Positions 46,211-61,631 of a stretch of DNA of 64,000 nucleotides are shown piece after piece. Each line of letters begins with the position of its first letter. Position 1 is the stretch's first letter. The DNA lies in contig NC_134028.1 in the NCBI RefSeq assembly GCF_964204645.1, forward strand, positions 9,279,001 to 9,343,000, written 5' to 3'. The stretch comes from Tubulanus polymorphus. Taxonomy: Eukaryota > Nemertea > Palaeonemertea > Tubulaniformes > Tubulanidae. The position numbers and the translations under genes are program-made. A model generated the notes under the pieces. That model saw only the letters and a program-made list of their open reading frames with translations. It was not told the DNA's origin and ran no database searches.

Positions 46211-48781
46211 TAAGTTGATTTCTGACGTATTTGGAATATCATAATATACACTGTTCTTCAAATCTTGCTGCATTTCTCAAGTCGATCGTCTCTCTGCGCC
46301 GCTTCTTGTCCTTATGACCACGCTGTACTTAGTTAAGTATCAACATCTCAATATGGTTAAAAATAATTTATTTTTTGAGATTTTGCTTATCATCATTTCA
46401 TAATTTCGACTCCTATCTTCGGATCATTCTGTCGTATATCGTGGAAATATGCTCGGTCCCGATATTAACATTTCAAGAGATCTTATTACGTAAAACCAAA
46501 ATTATATAAAGAGGACCTTCATGTATTTATGGTAAAGCGTACCATAGGTTTGACGGTTATTCGATTATATTGATTTTTTTTTCATATAGAAACGATTATA
46601 CTATAAAGGGATGGCCAATGCGTATAATCAATGTTATGCGGGAAAACCCCAGTAATTAATCAGTAAAAGGTTTAATTGGAATTGATCTTATATAACGCGT
46701 CTAAATGTGGTCGATGCTACTATGTATTATGAAAAAAGATAACTTAACTGTATAATCAATTGTTTTTGATCTGTTCCTCTTTAGATACATTCAATGACAT
46801 ATGTAGCGTATTTCTCATCCTCCTGCCAAAATCGTCGCGTATTAATAGTAAAAACATTGGCGTTATCGATTTACTATCGACGTCAAGTCTTAACCAGTCA
46901 CATCTATCGAAAACTATAGCGAGAAAAGCCTAATCAAATATACGTCATTTTGAGACGAGGAATTTCGATGGTTTTAAGAGAGAGAGAACAGTTTTATTGA
47001 TTTATTGCAGTGCTTTGCTTTTGTTCTCACATATTTTAATCAACACTAAACATGAAATAAGTGACGAATTAACGTTTGATAAGCATTTCAAAAACCGACA
47101 AAACACAAGGCTTGAATGGAACATTATAAAGAAATATAAGATATTTCTATATAAGGAAATCTTTTGTTCTATCTTTTTGATAAATCTGTTTGGCTTTGAA
47201 CGTTTGGGTAGGGTAAGGCAGTTCGTTCTAATTATCGTTTAATATCCCGGTAAACTACAGCTGACCGCCAGTATAAATGAACATTTTCTGATATTTTGAA
47301 AACAATTCCAGCCTTTAGAAATATCCGAACAATAAACGGTCAGAATCATTTTATACCGAATCTATCGTGGATTCTCGGGTCGGAGACTATTTTTCGCGAA
47401 CACGCATTACATGCGATTAAACGTATTCAAACTAATGCGATCACGACTGAAAACGCGCCTGCTTTTTTATACCGTGTATATTAAATCATTTATCTGCGTC
47501 CGATTACAAATCGCGTGATGATGACGGATAGATTATTTTTGAATGCCATTTCAGTCTTTAAACGTTCCGCCGAATTCTTCGAGCCGAGCGCCGTGAGCTC
47601 CGTGGAAACGATATCATATAGATTTTAATAGATGTATTGTAATAAAAGTTTTCATCGCACCGATTCGTGCGCGCGCGACGATCAAAAGAAAAACTTTATA
47701 CGCGCGGCGTAAAATGTGAAAGATGTTTCTGGAAATAATTTACAAATTGTACCTGGTGGCGTTATGGTTAATTCTGCCAGTGTTAATCAATGACTCGATA
47801 CTATATTTAAATATATATTATTTCTGGAAAGTTTTCAACCGATTCTTCGTAAGTGTTCAACTAATCAAGAACTAGATGAGCTGACTTTCTCGGCTGTCTA
47901 GGTTAACCTTTTTGACAAATACATCGGATAGAAATTCATGATTTTTTGTCTATATGCGACTTGAAATGGAACGAGTATTTTCACAATTACGTCAGTGCAT
48001 AAAGGCATAAACCAGACCGCGGTTATAACCTGTGATGGTCTAAGCATGGGTATATCCAACGATGGTCAGAGACGTTGTAGGGCTAAAACATTGATACCTT
48101 ATTTTTCCTTTCTGCCGAGCCGACACGGCCGGCCGCCTATTTACTAAGTACGTTACCTTAACAAAAATCACGATCAAGCAAACTAATAACAGACCCGACA
48201 GCTATGTAAATGAATTGATGACAAATTTCATCGCGATTTACAACACGGCCCGGCCGATTAGTAGAAACAAGGTATCATTTCTAGCCTCATCCGTAAATTG
48301 GTACTAGTAAAATGTACAACCGTACTTTAACGAGAACAAAAGATCGTTATTTCTGCTCTGGACGTTGGAATTATTCACCATCGTCTGTGATAGGAGAACG
48401 CGATGATTATTATGGAATCTGTTGAATGAATGTCAACACTCGAGCTGTTTACTATCAACTATATACAAAGCAGCCTCATGTGATTAATCAATTTATATTG
48501 ATCATTAACTCCGTACTAGCCGATGTTTTGATAGCGTCGATCAACACCTCTTACGTCCGGGGTTCGAATCTAATATCCGGCAATCTTCCGCTAGAATGAT
48601 AATCGCGGCTTAGGTTTTAGGGGTTCGCACGCGCGCCGCTCCGAAAACCCCTCGGGGGGTAATTTAGAAACTAAAAACAAAGACATCGTCGACGTGGTTT
48701 TATCTATAAATGCGACTGGATGGATGGAAAGTTTGGTGGAAAAGTAGTAATTTTGACTGGAGTTAAACGATGGACTGGTGG

Positions 48782-48950
48782 TAGAATAGCCACACGCAGA
48801 CGTGGAGAACAGATGATAATTTAAAGCCCACTATATCTCGAATTTTATTCATTAAGAATTAAAATCAAAATACTGAATAGTTCGCCAGGTGTCAGCCGAT
48901 TTCTAGTGAGAGGTCGAAATATCATGTATTTTGGTGATCTTAATTAAATG
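48782..48950. mobile_element. Two Penelope-associated repeat ends, head to head
   Basis: On the minus strand 48,890 down to 48,782 reads AATGAATAAAATTCGAGATA, then TAGTGGG and GTTCTCCACGTCTGCGTGTG, the tail of the repeats at 2,605 and 17,941. On the plus strand from about 48,890, GATTTCTAGTGAGAGGTCG, then AAATATCATGTATTTTGG, resembles their ribozyme-like start, badly decayed. The two parts point away from each other. Confidence 0.5.
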
Positions 48951-51900
48951 ATGGACTATTTCGTTACGCTTAAATGGAATAAGCTTGCAAAACGATAAAA
49001 CGTTTGAAATGAGATGATGCAGATAAAAGTAAGGGGTTTTACTAGACCAATAGGCTAGATGGGAGAAAAAGGTAATCAAAATAGAAGATAACACACTTTT
49101 TGCTATGAGTCCCGTTCAACCGACGTAAACTATCCTTTGTTCTGCGTAACTTCCAAAATCATAATGGTTTTGCCTACGAATTGTAAGTTCCCAGTAAAAA
49201 AGAAAAAAATAACAAATCAAAGATTTTCACGTGGACATCCAGGTGAGAATCAGCTGATATTAGCCTGTTACTAATTAGACTACGGTTGATTAAGCTAATT
49301 ACAGAGAGCGTGAAGTTAGCTATCGGCAGCAGACACGCGAGTTTATTTACAAACATTTAATTTCCACACTTTTCAGCAAAACTTAACCGTGAATCATCGA
49401 GATATTCAACACCTTTCTGTTGCCAAACGTAAACTTCCTGATTGTTGTAATAACGAAGCTGTCAAGAGTTGGGTAAACTTACGTTTAGTCTGTATAAACT
49501 ATGTGCAGTCAGTTTGCTTAAAGTTCTATAACATTTTGTGAAATCGAGATTTGCCGAATTCATTCCCCACTTTGCAGCGAGAAACTTAAATTTTTCTTAA
49601 GATATGAAATTTCATATGGAGCTCAATTCATTTCGAATGACGTTGAATCCGGCTATATCAGCGAACCCCCGAGCAATCGGTGGTAAATAACCCCGCTGTC
49701 TCGATGATGGATATTTCATACGAGCTTTTCAAAACGGCTCCACTTTTTCCCTGTGATCTCGGAGACGTCGTCGCGGCTTCACCGAATATCACAACAGGAA
49801 GTAAGCATAATAGAAAACAAGGATAGCGAAGCATGAAAAGACAAGCCTAATCATTTAATGGACCGGCTTTTTGCTGACTCATATAAACCGTTTTAACTAC
49901 GAAGACATGAAGTAGTTGATAATTCATAACGGTGTCCGTCTGACTGTTTTACTCGCGCGGTTAAAACTAGGAGTCAGACTTAAAGCTTCACCTCCGAATT
50001 GGATCGTGAATATTTTGTACATTGTCGCGTCATGTCTTATCGCTGAAAAACAAAAATGGCTGAACACAGACCGTGTATTCGTACTCAATATTAAGGAAAT
50101 GATAGCTGCTTTTATTGTGTTCGCAGTCATATTGTCTCAATTGTTGCTGTCTATCTCGGCAATTGTTTCGAAATGAAGACTTAATTTTCCTCGGAGGTTC
50201 TCCACACTTGAGAGACCGAACAACAATGTTATTGTATCGTGATTAGTTGCGTTCGGGCAGGCGTATATCTACAGTTTCGTATGATGATGATAACCGTACC
50301 TCCTACGAAAATAAAACGCTGTATTTTCAACCCATTGGGAAATCTGAAATGTGCAATAAAATAGCAATTACCGGCTGCAAAATCCATATAAAACGCATTC
50401 CCGATCCCATAGAGCTATATAGCTTTAATTACAGAATTTGTTATTACTTTTGCGGTCTTCGCTTTAACCATATACGTATTAGAGCCCATGGATTTAAAGC
50501 AGGTTTTGCCCATCAGATAATTGCTGGCGATCTAAGCTTTGAATGCATTGTCTTCGACGATATCTGATGATCAAGCAGTTGGCAGGTTCCAGACATCGCG
50601 TAGGCTGTCCCAACAGGTTTATTCCTTTGTTCGCTGTCTCAGACCGGCGACTTTAATAATTTTTTTCTAGAAACTAATGATATGGTTTTCTACAGTTATA
50701 TACAAGTCACGTGTCACAGCGTTGACATCTTTTCCTCTTGAGATGACGTAACAATGGGAACGGTTTCATTTGAATTCGTCGCCAGGTTGTAATTAGTACT
50801 GACAGGAACAGTGTTTTCGCTCTGCTAACCGTCTTTGTCCAGAAGGTAGCCCGGAAATTAGGCTATTTGTTGTAGCAAATGTTTGTAACAATGTTCCGGG
50901 TCCATTGGTAATTAAATTCATTAAACAAGGCGCCGCCGATGACGTAACAAACGTAAAAATGTCAATATATCAAATATCAACCTCCGAAAGATACCCTAAG
51001 CAATTCTGGACAGAAAAACGCTTTCCCATGGAAACACATACAAACAAAGACATAAACGCTTTTGAATTCTCCGTATATAGGAAAATTGCGTTAGATATCT
51101 TCACATATACGTTTAGATTAGTAAAGCGCGGATAATTATATTGTCTTTTCTATCAGAGTTAACTGGAGGGCTCAACCTCCCGACGGCTACATTGACCTAT
51201 TGTACCCGCGCTACCGGACGTTATTAGATCGACTGAACGCTGGGTGAATCGAGCGTAAATTTTACGTTCGCTTCGTTGGATTTTTGGTTTTGTGATGTAG
51301 AATTCGCTGGTGGTGCGGTTTAGTTTAGTTTCAAAGTGCAGCTGACACCGTCCGGGGTTAGGTGACCGATGTCGGGTTTGTAAGGGGCAGTTTCCAGGTG
51401 ATTGAGTTTTTATTGGTCAATCTTGAAGATCCCGTGAATGGAATACACATGTTCAAAACGTTGTATAACTATTGCGCGCGAAGGTTTTTATTGTCGTTTT
51501 GAAGAATATGATGGGTTTATTTATAGAAATTGATGAATGATGTAGTTAGAATACGAGTCCTATCTGATAGAGAGAATAATCTCACTACAAATTGTAGATA
51601 AACGCTCGTTCTTCAGAGATTTGTTTGGCGAAAACTACCCGAAGAGTACGCACAAGAAAAGCAATAGTTTATCTAAGTGTCATCTCTAGTAATGCCAGCC
51701 TATAAAAAGGCTTACAAGATACAAACTTTTATATTAGATATTCATGGTAGAAGATTACATTTAAATCGTAAGTTAGCCTTATAAATATAGGTACATACAG
51801 ACATTTAATAGTTTTACGATTTGTTAGAATGAGTTTGACTATACCTCGGTACTTAAAAGGTATGTTATATCGACATTTAGTGCTTCAATATCATATCTTA

Positions 51901-54900
51901 TAGGTCATTTCTGAAATCATCATCTGCGAAGCATTCACAAATTGTAATTCAGATTCTACTTTAATTTGTATGATGGAACAGCCCTCGAATTAGATGAACT
52001 GTACAGGTTGATTGCGTATTTTAATTTACATTTCATTCGTAAGTCAAATTGGAACTCTATGATATCCATTAAGTAACAAGTTCGAATTTTCATGGTGTAA
52101 AACTTAGCTAACCATAAATATGTCCTAAACTGTAATTGCATTCTATATAATCGCTTTAAAAGCCCTTTTGATGACGTGTAAACAGCTCTTATATCCGACG
52201 CGTATTGTGGTTAATGGTTTGATTTTCGAATGGCGTCAAACGTTTAGCTTTTCACGCTAAACATTTAGCAGATTCATTATTTCCTGTGGTTTCTGATGAT
52301 GAGTATAGCTCTTTTTTTGTAACGAAAATACATACTACAGAAAAAGGTGTTTCGGGGAGTAGTCTAAAATAAATGCTTCCTAGAATTCATGACTTTTCGT
52401 CAAGTGATGACAATCTTTCCACCCTTCCAGTCGTAAAGTTTTTTTCCTGAATTGGTTTTCATTACGCGGAGGTTGAAATTGCCAATGAATAAAATAAAAA
52501 CTGGAATCATCTAATGTCAATATCCAACCTTCGCTATTCGTCCCAAAACTTTATAAAACTTACACGCGAATATACAAACTATCCATATTCGGAAATATAT
52601 GAATTAAATTTAGTATCTAGATAGAAATGCTCGGATATATACAAATTTATGGCTCATTTGAATGTGTATGTCACAACAAGCTTCTATGGTTATACTACAT
52701 GAATGGAATACCCCCGAATTAGGGCGGGCCTTAACCGGGATAATTATAGTCACATTCCATGGAACGACCCACCGGCTAAATCGAATTATTAACGCTCATT
52801 CGCGCCGGTAAAATAACCGACCGCGTTTACTTTACGATTCGTCGAAAAATGTTGACCTAGATATTTTACGATTCAATCAAACACGATCAGGTTGACCTAT
52901 CTTTAGAATTCTTGTCGATATCAACTCAATTTTGAGTAGATATAAAAACGCAGTTTATCTGACGTCGAGAAAAGTTAAAAAAATAACTTTTTTCTGACGT
53001 TCTTTACTCTCTTAAGATAGCCATCGTAATAAGTTGAGTTCACTTAAAAATTCTAAAAAGTCAGAATTTTTTTTTCTCATGACGTTCCTTGCTCTCTCTT
53101 AAAATGGTTATCGTGACAAATTGGGTTACACTGATTTAATTCCCTTCGTTCGGTGGATTATGAAACTGTTCAATTAAAAGAAAATTGACTTACACTCTCA
53201 TGTATATGAATATCACGGGGGCCAGTTTTATAGACTGGGAATGGTATATTAACTTAAACCCAGAGGCTAAGTCAGTTCATTTTCAATTGAGTAAATCCGT
53301 AGGTCAGAATTGAACCAGCGGTCTAAGAATATCGCCAACTTTTTACGTGTTGGGGATTTAGAATGAATTACTCGAATTCGGGGAATCGACCCCTCTAATT
53401 TGTCAACGATCACACCTTAAAGCGAGAAATATCAGTTCGTAATGACAGACTCGGTGACAGATGGAATTTACTAGACCCGGTATTAATCTAATGGAATCGA
53501 TGTGAAATGCAGCATTAATAATCGTAACAAAGCAGTTCTTCGCGAATTTCTCTCGGAGACTATTGTCACGAAGTCCGAGACGCTATTGCAACTTGTGTTT
53601 AGTAATAGCGACGTATTGTCGTAGGGCATGAGACAATAATTGAATCCGGGTCCACTATACGACTGACTATACTATTCGGTGGTTTGTTTACAACCCGTTC
53701 GGGTCCGGGATCTGTTCTCGACCCGCGAATGGCTTTATACCGTATTGTGTCTAGTTAAACGCGGCCTATTGCAATTTGAAGGGTGCCCTCAATGACGACT
53801 ACGCTTAGAAAACCGCCGATAAACCGAGCATTCAAAGAAAACCATTGAAAACGATCAAAATATCTCAACTTTACACATGTCAAACACTTAACAAGTTGAA
53901 TACTCTTTGTACGGGCGTTAAGATTCGCGATCAAGATTTATACTAGCCGAACTAATAGTTTATTTAGCAACGAGAATAGACCCTCGAGAGATTCGTCCCC
54001 GGAGCGGTTTCTTTAATACAGGCGCGCGCGCGCAAAGAGAACTCGGTGGCCCCGAGCTTAGATCCCAGACACGGCGGAACTATTCTCTTTCTTCGGTGTA
54101 ATTAATATACGGAACTATTTGCCTGTAAAATGGAACTAAAAAGAACCCCTACAGCAAGTTTTGATAGTTAACCGGTGCGCTCTTCCAAAGGATGAGTTTA
54201 ATGAGATCACTGCAAAATATTTGCATACTGTAAATCAGTTATTCGTCGTAATACGAAGGCTTTTTCTCTTATCTGAGTTGTTTAAAAGTTAATGCCGGGT
54301 GTAATCCATTGTCTGCCACCGAACCCTCTTTAAGGCGAAAGAAAATCCGGAATACGAGACGACAGAAATGTTTGCAAATAATTTCAGTAAACGCTGTTCA
54401 CCGAAACCCTAGTGTTTCGTGTTTTCGTGATTATGTTCGGTTGTGCGCTGTGCTAGGCTAGGATTCGATACATTCCGTCGACAACCTGCTCGGTATCAAT
54501 GAAATACTGTGAATTTTTTATTGCAGTAATCCGGATGAATATGTTTTGAGGCGAAGTTTAGGAATATACCATCAGTCTGTATTACGCGGTGTGCGCGCCA
54601 GAGGAGATGGTTTTGTCGGTTTTTACCTATATTGAAGGTTGTTTAAGCTATTACTGTACATATGTTTCTCGGTTGTTTGAATCCCTAACAACCTACGCGG
54701 TTACTGAGATTCGATTCCCATCATATCTACATCTCATCGCGTCCGTATCCCGACATAGTTCTTCGACGTTATCGACATCTGTTCAGATTGTTACTTCCAG
54801 TTTTTCCACCCCGGCAGAATAAACTCTGGACCATGAAATTAGCTAATTATTACTAAAGCGGCTTTGAATACTGTATTCGGTATGGCGTCTATCGTCTTTT

Positions 54901-56233
54901 TTTCCAGCCAAAATATACTGCCAGAAATACCACGAACATTTTAACTACGTACAAAACCACCAGATAAGGAGCGTATAGGGGTTAATTTTCTACGTCACGC
55001 CTCAAATATCAAGGGGATTTTAGTTGGCAATATTTTGTGGTAGGCAAGGGCGAATCCAAGGGGGACTAGGGGACTACTACTAGTCCCTCCTAGATTTTCT
55101 CAGGTGCCGTCAAAATTTTCGAAAAAAATTTCATTCTTTAAAGAACTATGAATCATTTCCTCGTGACTGCCATCAAATGGCCTTGGAGAACGCCAAATTT
55201 TCTGAGGAAGATCCGACTTGAGCGGAGCCACTTTTGTAGTGGGAAAGTACGTACGCCTATAATGTCTTACTTTCGGCGAATTCGTTTGTTAGTTCGTTTT
55301 CCAATTGGAAATACCTCCGCATTATAGAGCTGAAGGTAACGTAATAAGGCCACCGAATACATTTCTTCTCACCGGTAGAAGTAGGTTCGCCTGCCTTAAG
55401 TGAAGTGAACGGTTGATTTTTAAGGAAGCAAGCCCGGATCATCGCGGTTCTTGTATCTTTCTCTCTTTTTCTCTCTGTATACACGTTAACGCTTCAAACG
55501 TTTACGTATCTTCTTCCGACAACGCTTTTCCCGTAAAACGTTCGTCCAACTTTTAACTGGAGAACGTAAGCGTTTTTACCCCGCGCGTTTAATATAGCGT
55601 AAACGTAGCGGTGATTAGATGAGCGTTGAACGAGTCTGAAAGAGTCTTTCGACAACCATTAAACTAATGTTATCGGTAGTGAGAAGAGTTTTTATAGGCT
55701 TATATACCCGCGTTCGGGTTGTCGTCTAATACATCACCGCGTGCGCACCACAGTCTCTATTAAACAACGATACGATTCCATCGGAGGGAAAAATCGTTTT
55801 CGCTGAATTGTAGCCGAGATCTATAGAATGATAAAAACGTATAAAAGTTAAAAGCAAAAACTAACGGCGAAATATCGAGGGAAGATTTGATAAACAGAAC
55901 GAACAATAAATGTCAATCTTCATGACAGATAAACTAATGCCGTCCTCGGTGTAGAAGATAAATAGTCAATTAAAATTTATTGCCTAGCTTTATGTTAGCT
56001 AGATTGCTACTGAGTATAATGGCGCATTCGGTAGAAAGAGTTCCTCGTTATGATTTACGTAGGAAGTATGCATCGTCAGTGCTTCACCTTTTGCAGCTAG
56101 AAATTGATAATATTTTCAACGATAAAGTTGAATTTTGTGAAATATTTGTGAATGCTAAAGATAGGTGTTTTTCTAATCCAAATCCGTTGAGTAGCGCGCT
56201 TAATACATAATTCGGCTCTTATATCGGTTGCAA

Positions 56234-56262
56234 CTCTCCCTCTCCCTCTCCCTCTCCCTCTC
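56234..56262. repeat. CTCTCC microsatellite
   Basis: About five copies of the hexamer CTCTCC, pyrimidine-pure on this strand. Confidence 0.9.
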
Positions 56263-57057
56263 GACTCTTTGTAGGAGGTTATATATGCTGCGATGTGAGA
56301 GGTGTCAAGATGTGATTCAAACTATGACACAAGTCAGACTGCGTGAACTAAAAAGATAACCATCAAGGTGATATAAATTATCCCCAAAGCTGTTTACTAC
56401 TAAATTGACAATGTCTATAAAAAACAATTTTTCGTACTCGTACTATCTGTCGCTTGAAAATAGTATTTTGCGCATAATTAGGATACACTTTTGACTATGG
56501 AAACCCCTATTTCCATAACGAACAAACGTTAATTCATTCATGAAATTAGGGTTTATCGCGCTCTGTCGGAGTCTCCAACGCCCCGAAAGAAGATTCGTTT
56601 TTTCAAGGGAACCCAATTATCTTTATGCAACGTTGTTCTTGACTTTGAAATACTCCAGACTTAACACTGTTATATAGCGTTAATAATGAGTTAATCCTGG
56701 AGTTAGACAACCATATTACCGCAGTTAATCCCTTTACCCAGTGGTATACCGTATTCATTAAAAACGTAATCAGGATGTTGGTAAAAAAACAAACTGAGGT
56801 CACAGATAGATCGGTGCAGTTGCGTATACTGATGTTTGTCAGTGACTCGATGTACCTATATACGGAAGCTGTATTGCTATAGATCGCAGGGATGGATCCA
56901 AGGGAGGTGCAGGCGGTGTGCACCCCCTAAAAGTTGCAATAAAGTTTCACAAGAAATGGAAAAGTATTAAACCGACACCTAAAATGTTTCAATTCACAAG
57001 CTTTCTCTCTGTATTTCCAAAAATGAGTAAATGTTTTCCGATGAGCTTGATTTCGGG

Positions 57058-57133
57058 TAGACTGGTTACCGGGGTCTACCTTCAGTTCTGACGCGAATGC
57101 AGGTGGCGCAGAATTGGACAGGCAACCAGTCTA
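57058..57133. repeat. 76-bp mini inverted-repeat unit
   Basis: TAGACTGGTTACCGG at the left faces CAGGCAACCAGTCTA at the right (10 bp perfect, more with mismatches). The same end sequence borders repeat family 1 at 58,823-58,837 and 61,425-61,439, so it is probably a deletion derivative of that family. Confidence 0.5.
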
Positions 57134-58574
57134 TCTTTCGGGGTGCCATTTTGATTAAATGATGTACCCTGTTCTGGGGATGCACCGTACCCTGAATCAG
57201 ACGCGCGCAGTAATGTCTTAAACCACACTAAACGTCTTCACGAGTAATGTCTACAGCCATTGGTATAGTTAGTTTATTCATCAAATACCTTCATATCAGA
57301 GGATTGAGATTGAAAGATGCCTTTAACTTTTGCGGGCGAACTTCTGTTATCTGAGTTAGTCGACTATTCGCAAAGCGAATGTCAGTTAGCCGTATGTTCA
57401 ATAAACAGTACGCTACGGGTTCGAGCACGGTTGCAGAAGTTCGAACCTTATAGTTCTACGATGGCCGATTTTAGTATTAGATGCATTAAATCATCTCGAA
57501 TAACTGTGAAAACCGAAGTTCCCCACCAATCAGGCGAATATTTGTTTCATGACAAGTTTTCATCATTTTAGTTTCTGTAGATTGATATCGGTGACTGAAT
57601 AGAGCTACGGCAATTGTTGGAGAGACCGGGGCTACATTGACTATGCCCGTTCACACTGAGCGACCGTAAATAAAATGTGGCCAATGTGTCCCGGTCCAAA
57701 GTTCCCATCGGGTCACTGGCCCTATGTACCATACTTCCCAAAAGGTCCTCACGCGGTTACTGCGATGCGAACAGCTATATTCATATGTTACAGTCGTGGA
57801 AAAACAGCATCGGTGTTTGACACATGCAATGTTTGATATTAGTATTCATATCATGGAACGCGGAACATTTAAACCAGTGAACCAACTCTCGTATTAGTCA
57901 GGTGCAAGTGCCACTTTACTGGACATGAAGTGTCGGTTGGATTTATGAGCTGTTTTCATGAATCCGTATCTAATTATCAAACATTCGTTTGGGGCAGTTA
58001 TATGACTGTTGTTGTGTCGGTGTACATGTGGGTAGACACTGGCTTATGTAGTGGGGCATCGATAAAAAAGGATCACCGGTCAGATATTGCCTATTGGGGT
58101 TAAAACGTAAATATTTCTTGGCATAACTCATTTTCGATTCGACATTCCAATTAATCCGTTGATATATCAGGTCTTGATTCTACGGGGATACCAGTTGAAT
58201 ACCCCGGTAATGAATCAAGAATCAGACTCACCGTATTTATGGATCAGGTTTACTATGACTAAGAACTGCGCCCTACTTATTCACATACGTATATGCTACA
58301 CTTGCATCGTAGGACATTTTCACAAACAAATCTTTCAACGCTTACAAACGATTAGTTTTAAATTTGAAATAGGGACGTTTCATTCGATTTATACATATTT
58401 GGCCATGCCAACCCATCACACCGGAAACGAAACGAGGGTGGAGGGTTAAGTTTTGAAAATCGTTAACGGAAATCGGAAGTTCAGATGTCGGTCGAAATTA
58501 CATAATATTCTAGTTCTATTTTCGGCGACGTTTCGTGTTTACCATGGGCGTATAAACTGAACGTCCATAGATTT

Positions 58575-58837
58575 TTGACGCCGGAAAAACCGATACAATA
58601 ATACTTTATGCATTGATAACTACTTTGCGTTGATAAGGGGTACGGTGTGAGTCGATGAGCACTACGTCATCAATAATGGCGTTTCAAAATAACACTCACG
58701 ATTTTAAATTTTGGCATTATTTCATGACTCTTCATGTTCGATTTAGTAAATTTTAGTAAGTCTTTTGAGAATGCATTTTGAGTGGATGTGCGCTACATCA
58801 TCAATAACGGGGCTAGCCTGGTTAGACTGGTTACCGG
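58575..58837 (-). repeat. Dispersed repeat family 1, copy B
   Basis: On the minus strand it begins CCGGTAACCAGTCTAACC and contains ATTGATGATGTAGCGCACAT, then ATTGATGACGTAGTGCTCAT, so the module occurs twice. It ends CGGTTTTTCCGGCGTCAA. Homologous in order to copies A and C. Confidence 0.75.
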
Positions 58838-61424
58838 TCTTTAATTATTCGACGAATTCGAATTCGAAATAACTTTATTGATTCTTAATATCATACTACA
58901 TAATGCGTCGTCGATAAGTTTAGACAATATACCGATATACGTGTAATATCTTTCTTCAAGGCGTCAATAAACATTCAAGTTAGTCTTCTTGTTTAACCAG
59001 CTTCTCGAAAAAGCACATAACGTGTCTGAGGCCTGCGCATCATGCCCGAGGCCTGCTCAATCAAACTCACATTCACCGATTACGTAACCGATTATTCCGC
59101 TGTAACTGTATCCATCGCGACTAAGCCGGGGCTACTGTTTATCCGTCAGGAGGAACATCTATCTGATAATTTCCTGACGGACATTTTTCCGTCGCTCGCC
59201 GTTCGATTCGTATATTGACTCATATGAAGAGTCACGGAGAGATAAACATCGGAGTCAATTAGAAACAAATCCACGAGTTGCTGAAACACTGGCCACCAGT
59301 GGTCACCCGGAGAGATGGTCAGTTGAGTGTCACACGATAAAAATACTAGTTGAGTAGATGATTCATGGCGTGTCTCGCGGGTTTGTGACAATGATAAGAT
59401 CGTTGCTCTATGCTCGATTAGTTAACTATTAAGACGAGCTGTGTCTCAACCGAGATCCCCCCGACCTTGAGACCGATGCATCATCGCAAACATCATTGAT
59501 AGGATTGGGTCGATTGGCACGAGTATTTAGTGGAATATTTTTCGTGCGTTGATTAGACAGCGCGTCTGGATACTGATTTCTTGCTCATGGGCTGCATTTT
59601 AAGCGTACGATATGGTGATGAATTCTCATGGACGAATGTTCATGCAAAAACACTAGTTCAATACCTTTTCATCTGAAACTTATTTACTGGTCATTTTCGA
59701 TTCGGGCATTTGCTCGGTCAGAAAATGAGCTTTGAGGTGAACTCGGCTATTGATATGGCAATCAAGAGCCAACAGAAGACATCAATGCTGGATTCGATCG
59801 AGGTCTATTTTCCATTTTTTCTCAAATTCGGTTGATGACGAATGAAATTCGTGTCATAGCATGAAATGATCAAATTTGAGTTCGTCCATGAATTTGCCGG
59901 ATGTTGTTGGTATTATTGAAAAACATTTTTTTTCCTCATCGTGTTTTCATATGAAGTGATTACAGAATTAGAAAAAAGAGAAACAAAAGAAAAAATGGTT
60001 TAGGCATTCGAATGATTATGATAAATTATAAATACCTATTTGTACAGTCGGTAAGTATATAATAAATAACAAGAAAAATGTAAACGAATCATAAATTCGC
60101 TTTGAACGTATAGGCATCACAAATTCAGCAAATTTGTTGAAAGATTTGAATTCGTACATCTCATTATCTCTCAATAAGTTTCCAGCCTCCTTGGTTGTAT
60201 GGATTAGATAAGAGTTAAATACCGAATTTCTAAAAGTATTTATAGTTTCTGCATGGATAGAAAAACAGTGAAACCCATTATGTCCTATAGGATAGCCGGT
60301 GGATTTAGGTCCTCCCTCGGTGGCAGTGAAATGTGGTACATTCATATAGCCTCATAACTTAAAGCTCGATTCCAGATTGAAATAAACTATAACTTAAGAT
60401 CACTAATGATAAACGGTTTCCTGTAAAATGTGGCAAATGTTTAATAGTTTAAGGTTCAGAGATAATTCGCTTCTCTATTTTCTTTTGAATATTCCTTTCA
60501 AAAATACTCTACTAGGCAGTAGCGTTGGCAAGGAGGAGAATTTTTACAATTTCCGAACAGAGTGTAGGAATGATGCTGAACACGAGACGATTTTCCAATC
60601 CATTAGATCCCTGTAACTGCCTCCGGTCCGGCCGACATTACACTGATAGGAATCTGACATAATCTTAATTCCAACAATGTCGAATGCGATTGTGACAACG
60701 TTTGAGGACGTCGGCATTTGAAGACCGTCTAAAAAAATTTGATAAACACAAAGAATTCCCGATTAACTTGTCTAACGTTAATTCAACTGGCAAATCGTCC
60801 TTACAGTTCAAATTCGCTTAATCTTTCAAGGAAGGCTTATATTTTCACTCAACATATCCTATCCATCATAAACGCTGTCATTGATATTTCATTTTTTTTT
60901 CTAAAACATCGACACGATACCACGTGCTTAGATGGACTCCGAAGACTTACGCACCTATACGCGAGTTACGTAGTATGCATATTATAGATACGTTCAGAGC
61001 GAACCTCACCCTGCCCCCAGGTAACACGGCGTTGTCATCCTTTTATCATGTGACAACTATTTGATGTTTTTACTTTTAACGGTAGTAATAATATTTCTGC
61101 TCAGAATTTACCTTCAGTGGGTGTACTGCGTGTGAACGGTGCTATTAATAGAAAACAGATCGGTTAGGCTCTATGCGCGTTTCGTGGTAAATATCGTGCG
61201 CTCGGAAAAAAAACCACCAATACGTAGTTTATTTCGGGATTGTTGTTGTCAATATACGCTATATGATATCAGACAATCGAAGTCTGGTTTGAGCAAGAAA
61301 ACTGACTTGAAAGTTCATTGACGCCTTGAAAAACAACAAGATGATATTGATGATATGCACATGTAATATCAAGTATCAATGAAGTTTTTTAGATTTGAAT
61401 ATATCAATAATTGAATTGAATTGA

Positions 61425-61631
61425 CCGGCAACCAGTCTAACCCCGACATATTAATGACGTATCAAAAGTGCTAATCAATTCCGTTACAAAATAAAAACCA
61501 AAATTCACGGTAATTGTTATTGTGGAACGCCAATATTGATGACGTAGTGCACATCGACTCACACAGAACCCATCATATAACGCATTATCAATGCATGTAA
61601 ACATTATTGTAACGGTTTTTACTTCGTCAAA
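61425..61631 (+). repeat. Dispersed repeat family 1, copy C
   Basis: CCGGCAACCAGTCTAACCCC at the start, then AACGCCAATATTGATGACGT and AGTGCACATCGACTCACAC in the middle, and TGTAAACATTATTGTAACGG near the end. Closest to copy A. Confidence 0.75.

Noticed and set aside
60016-60345. 109-codon minus-strand frame
   Set aside because: No motif, no splice context and no homologue recognised; such length is reached by chance in 64 kb.
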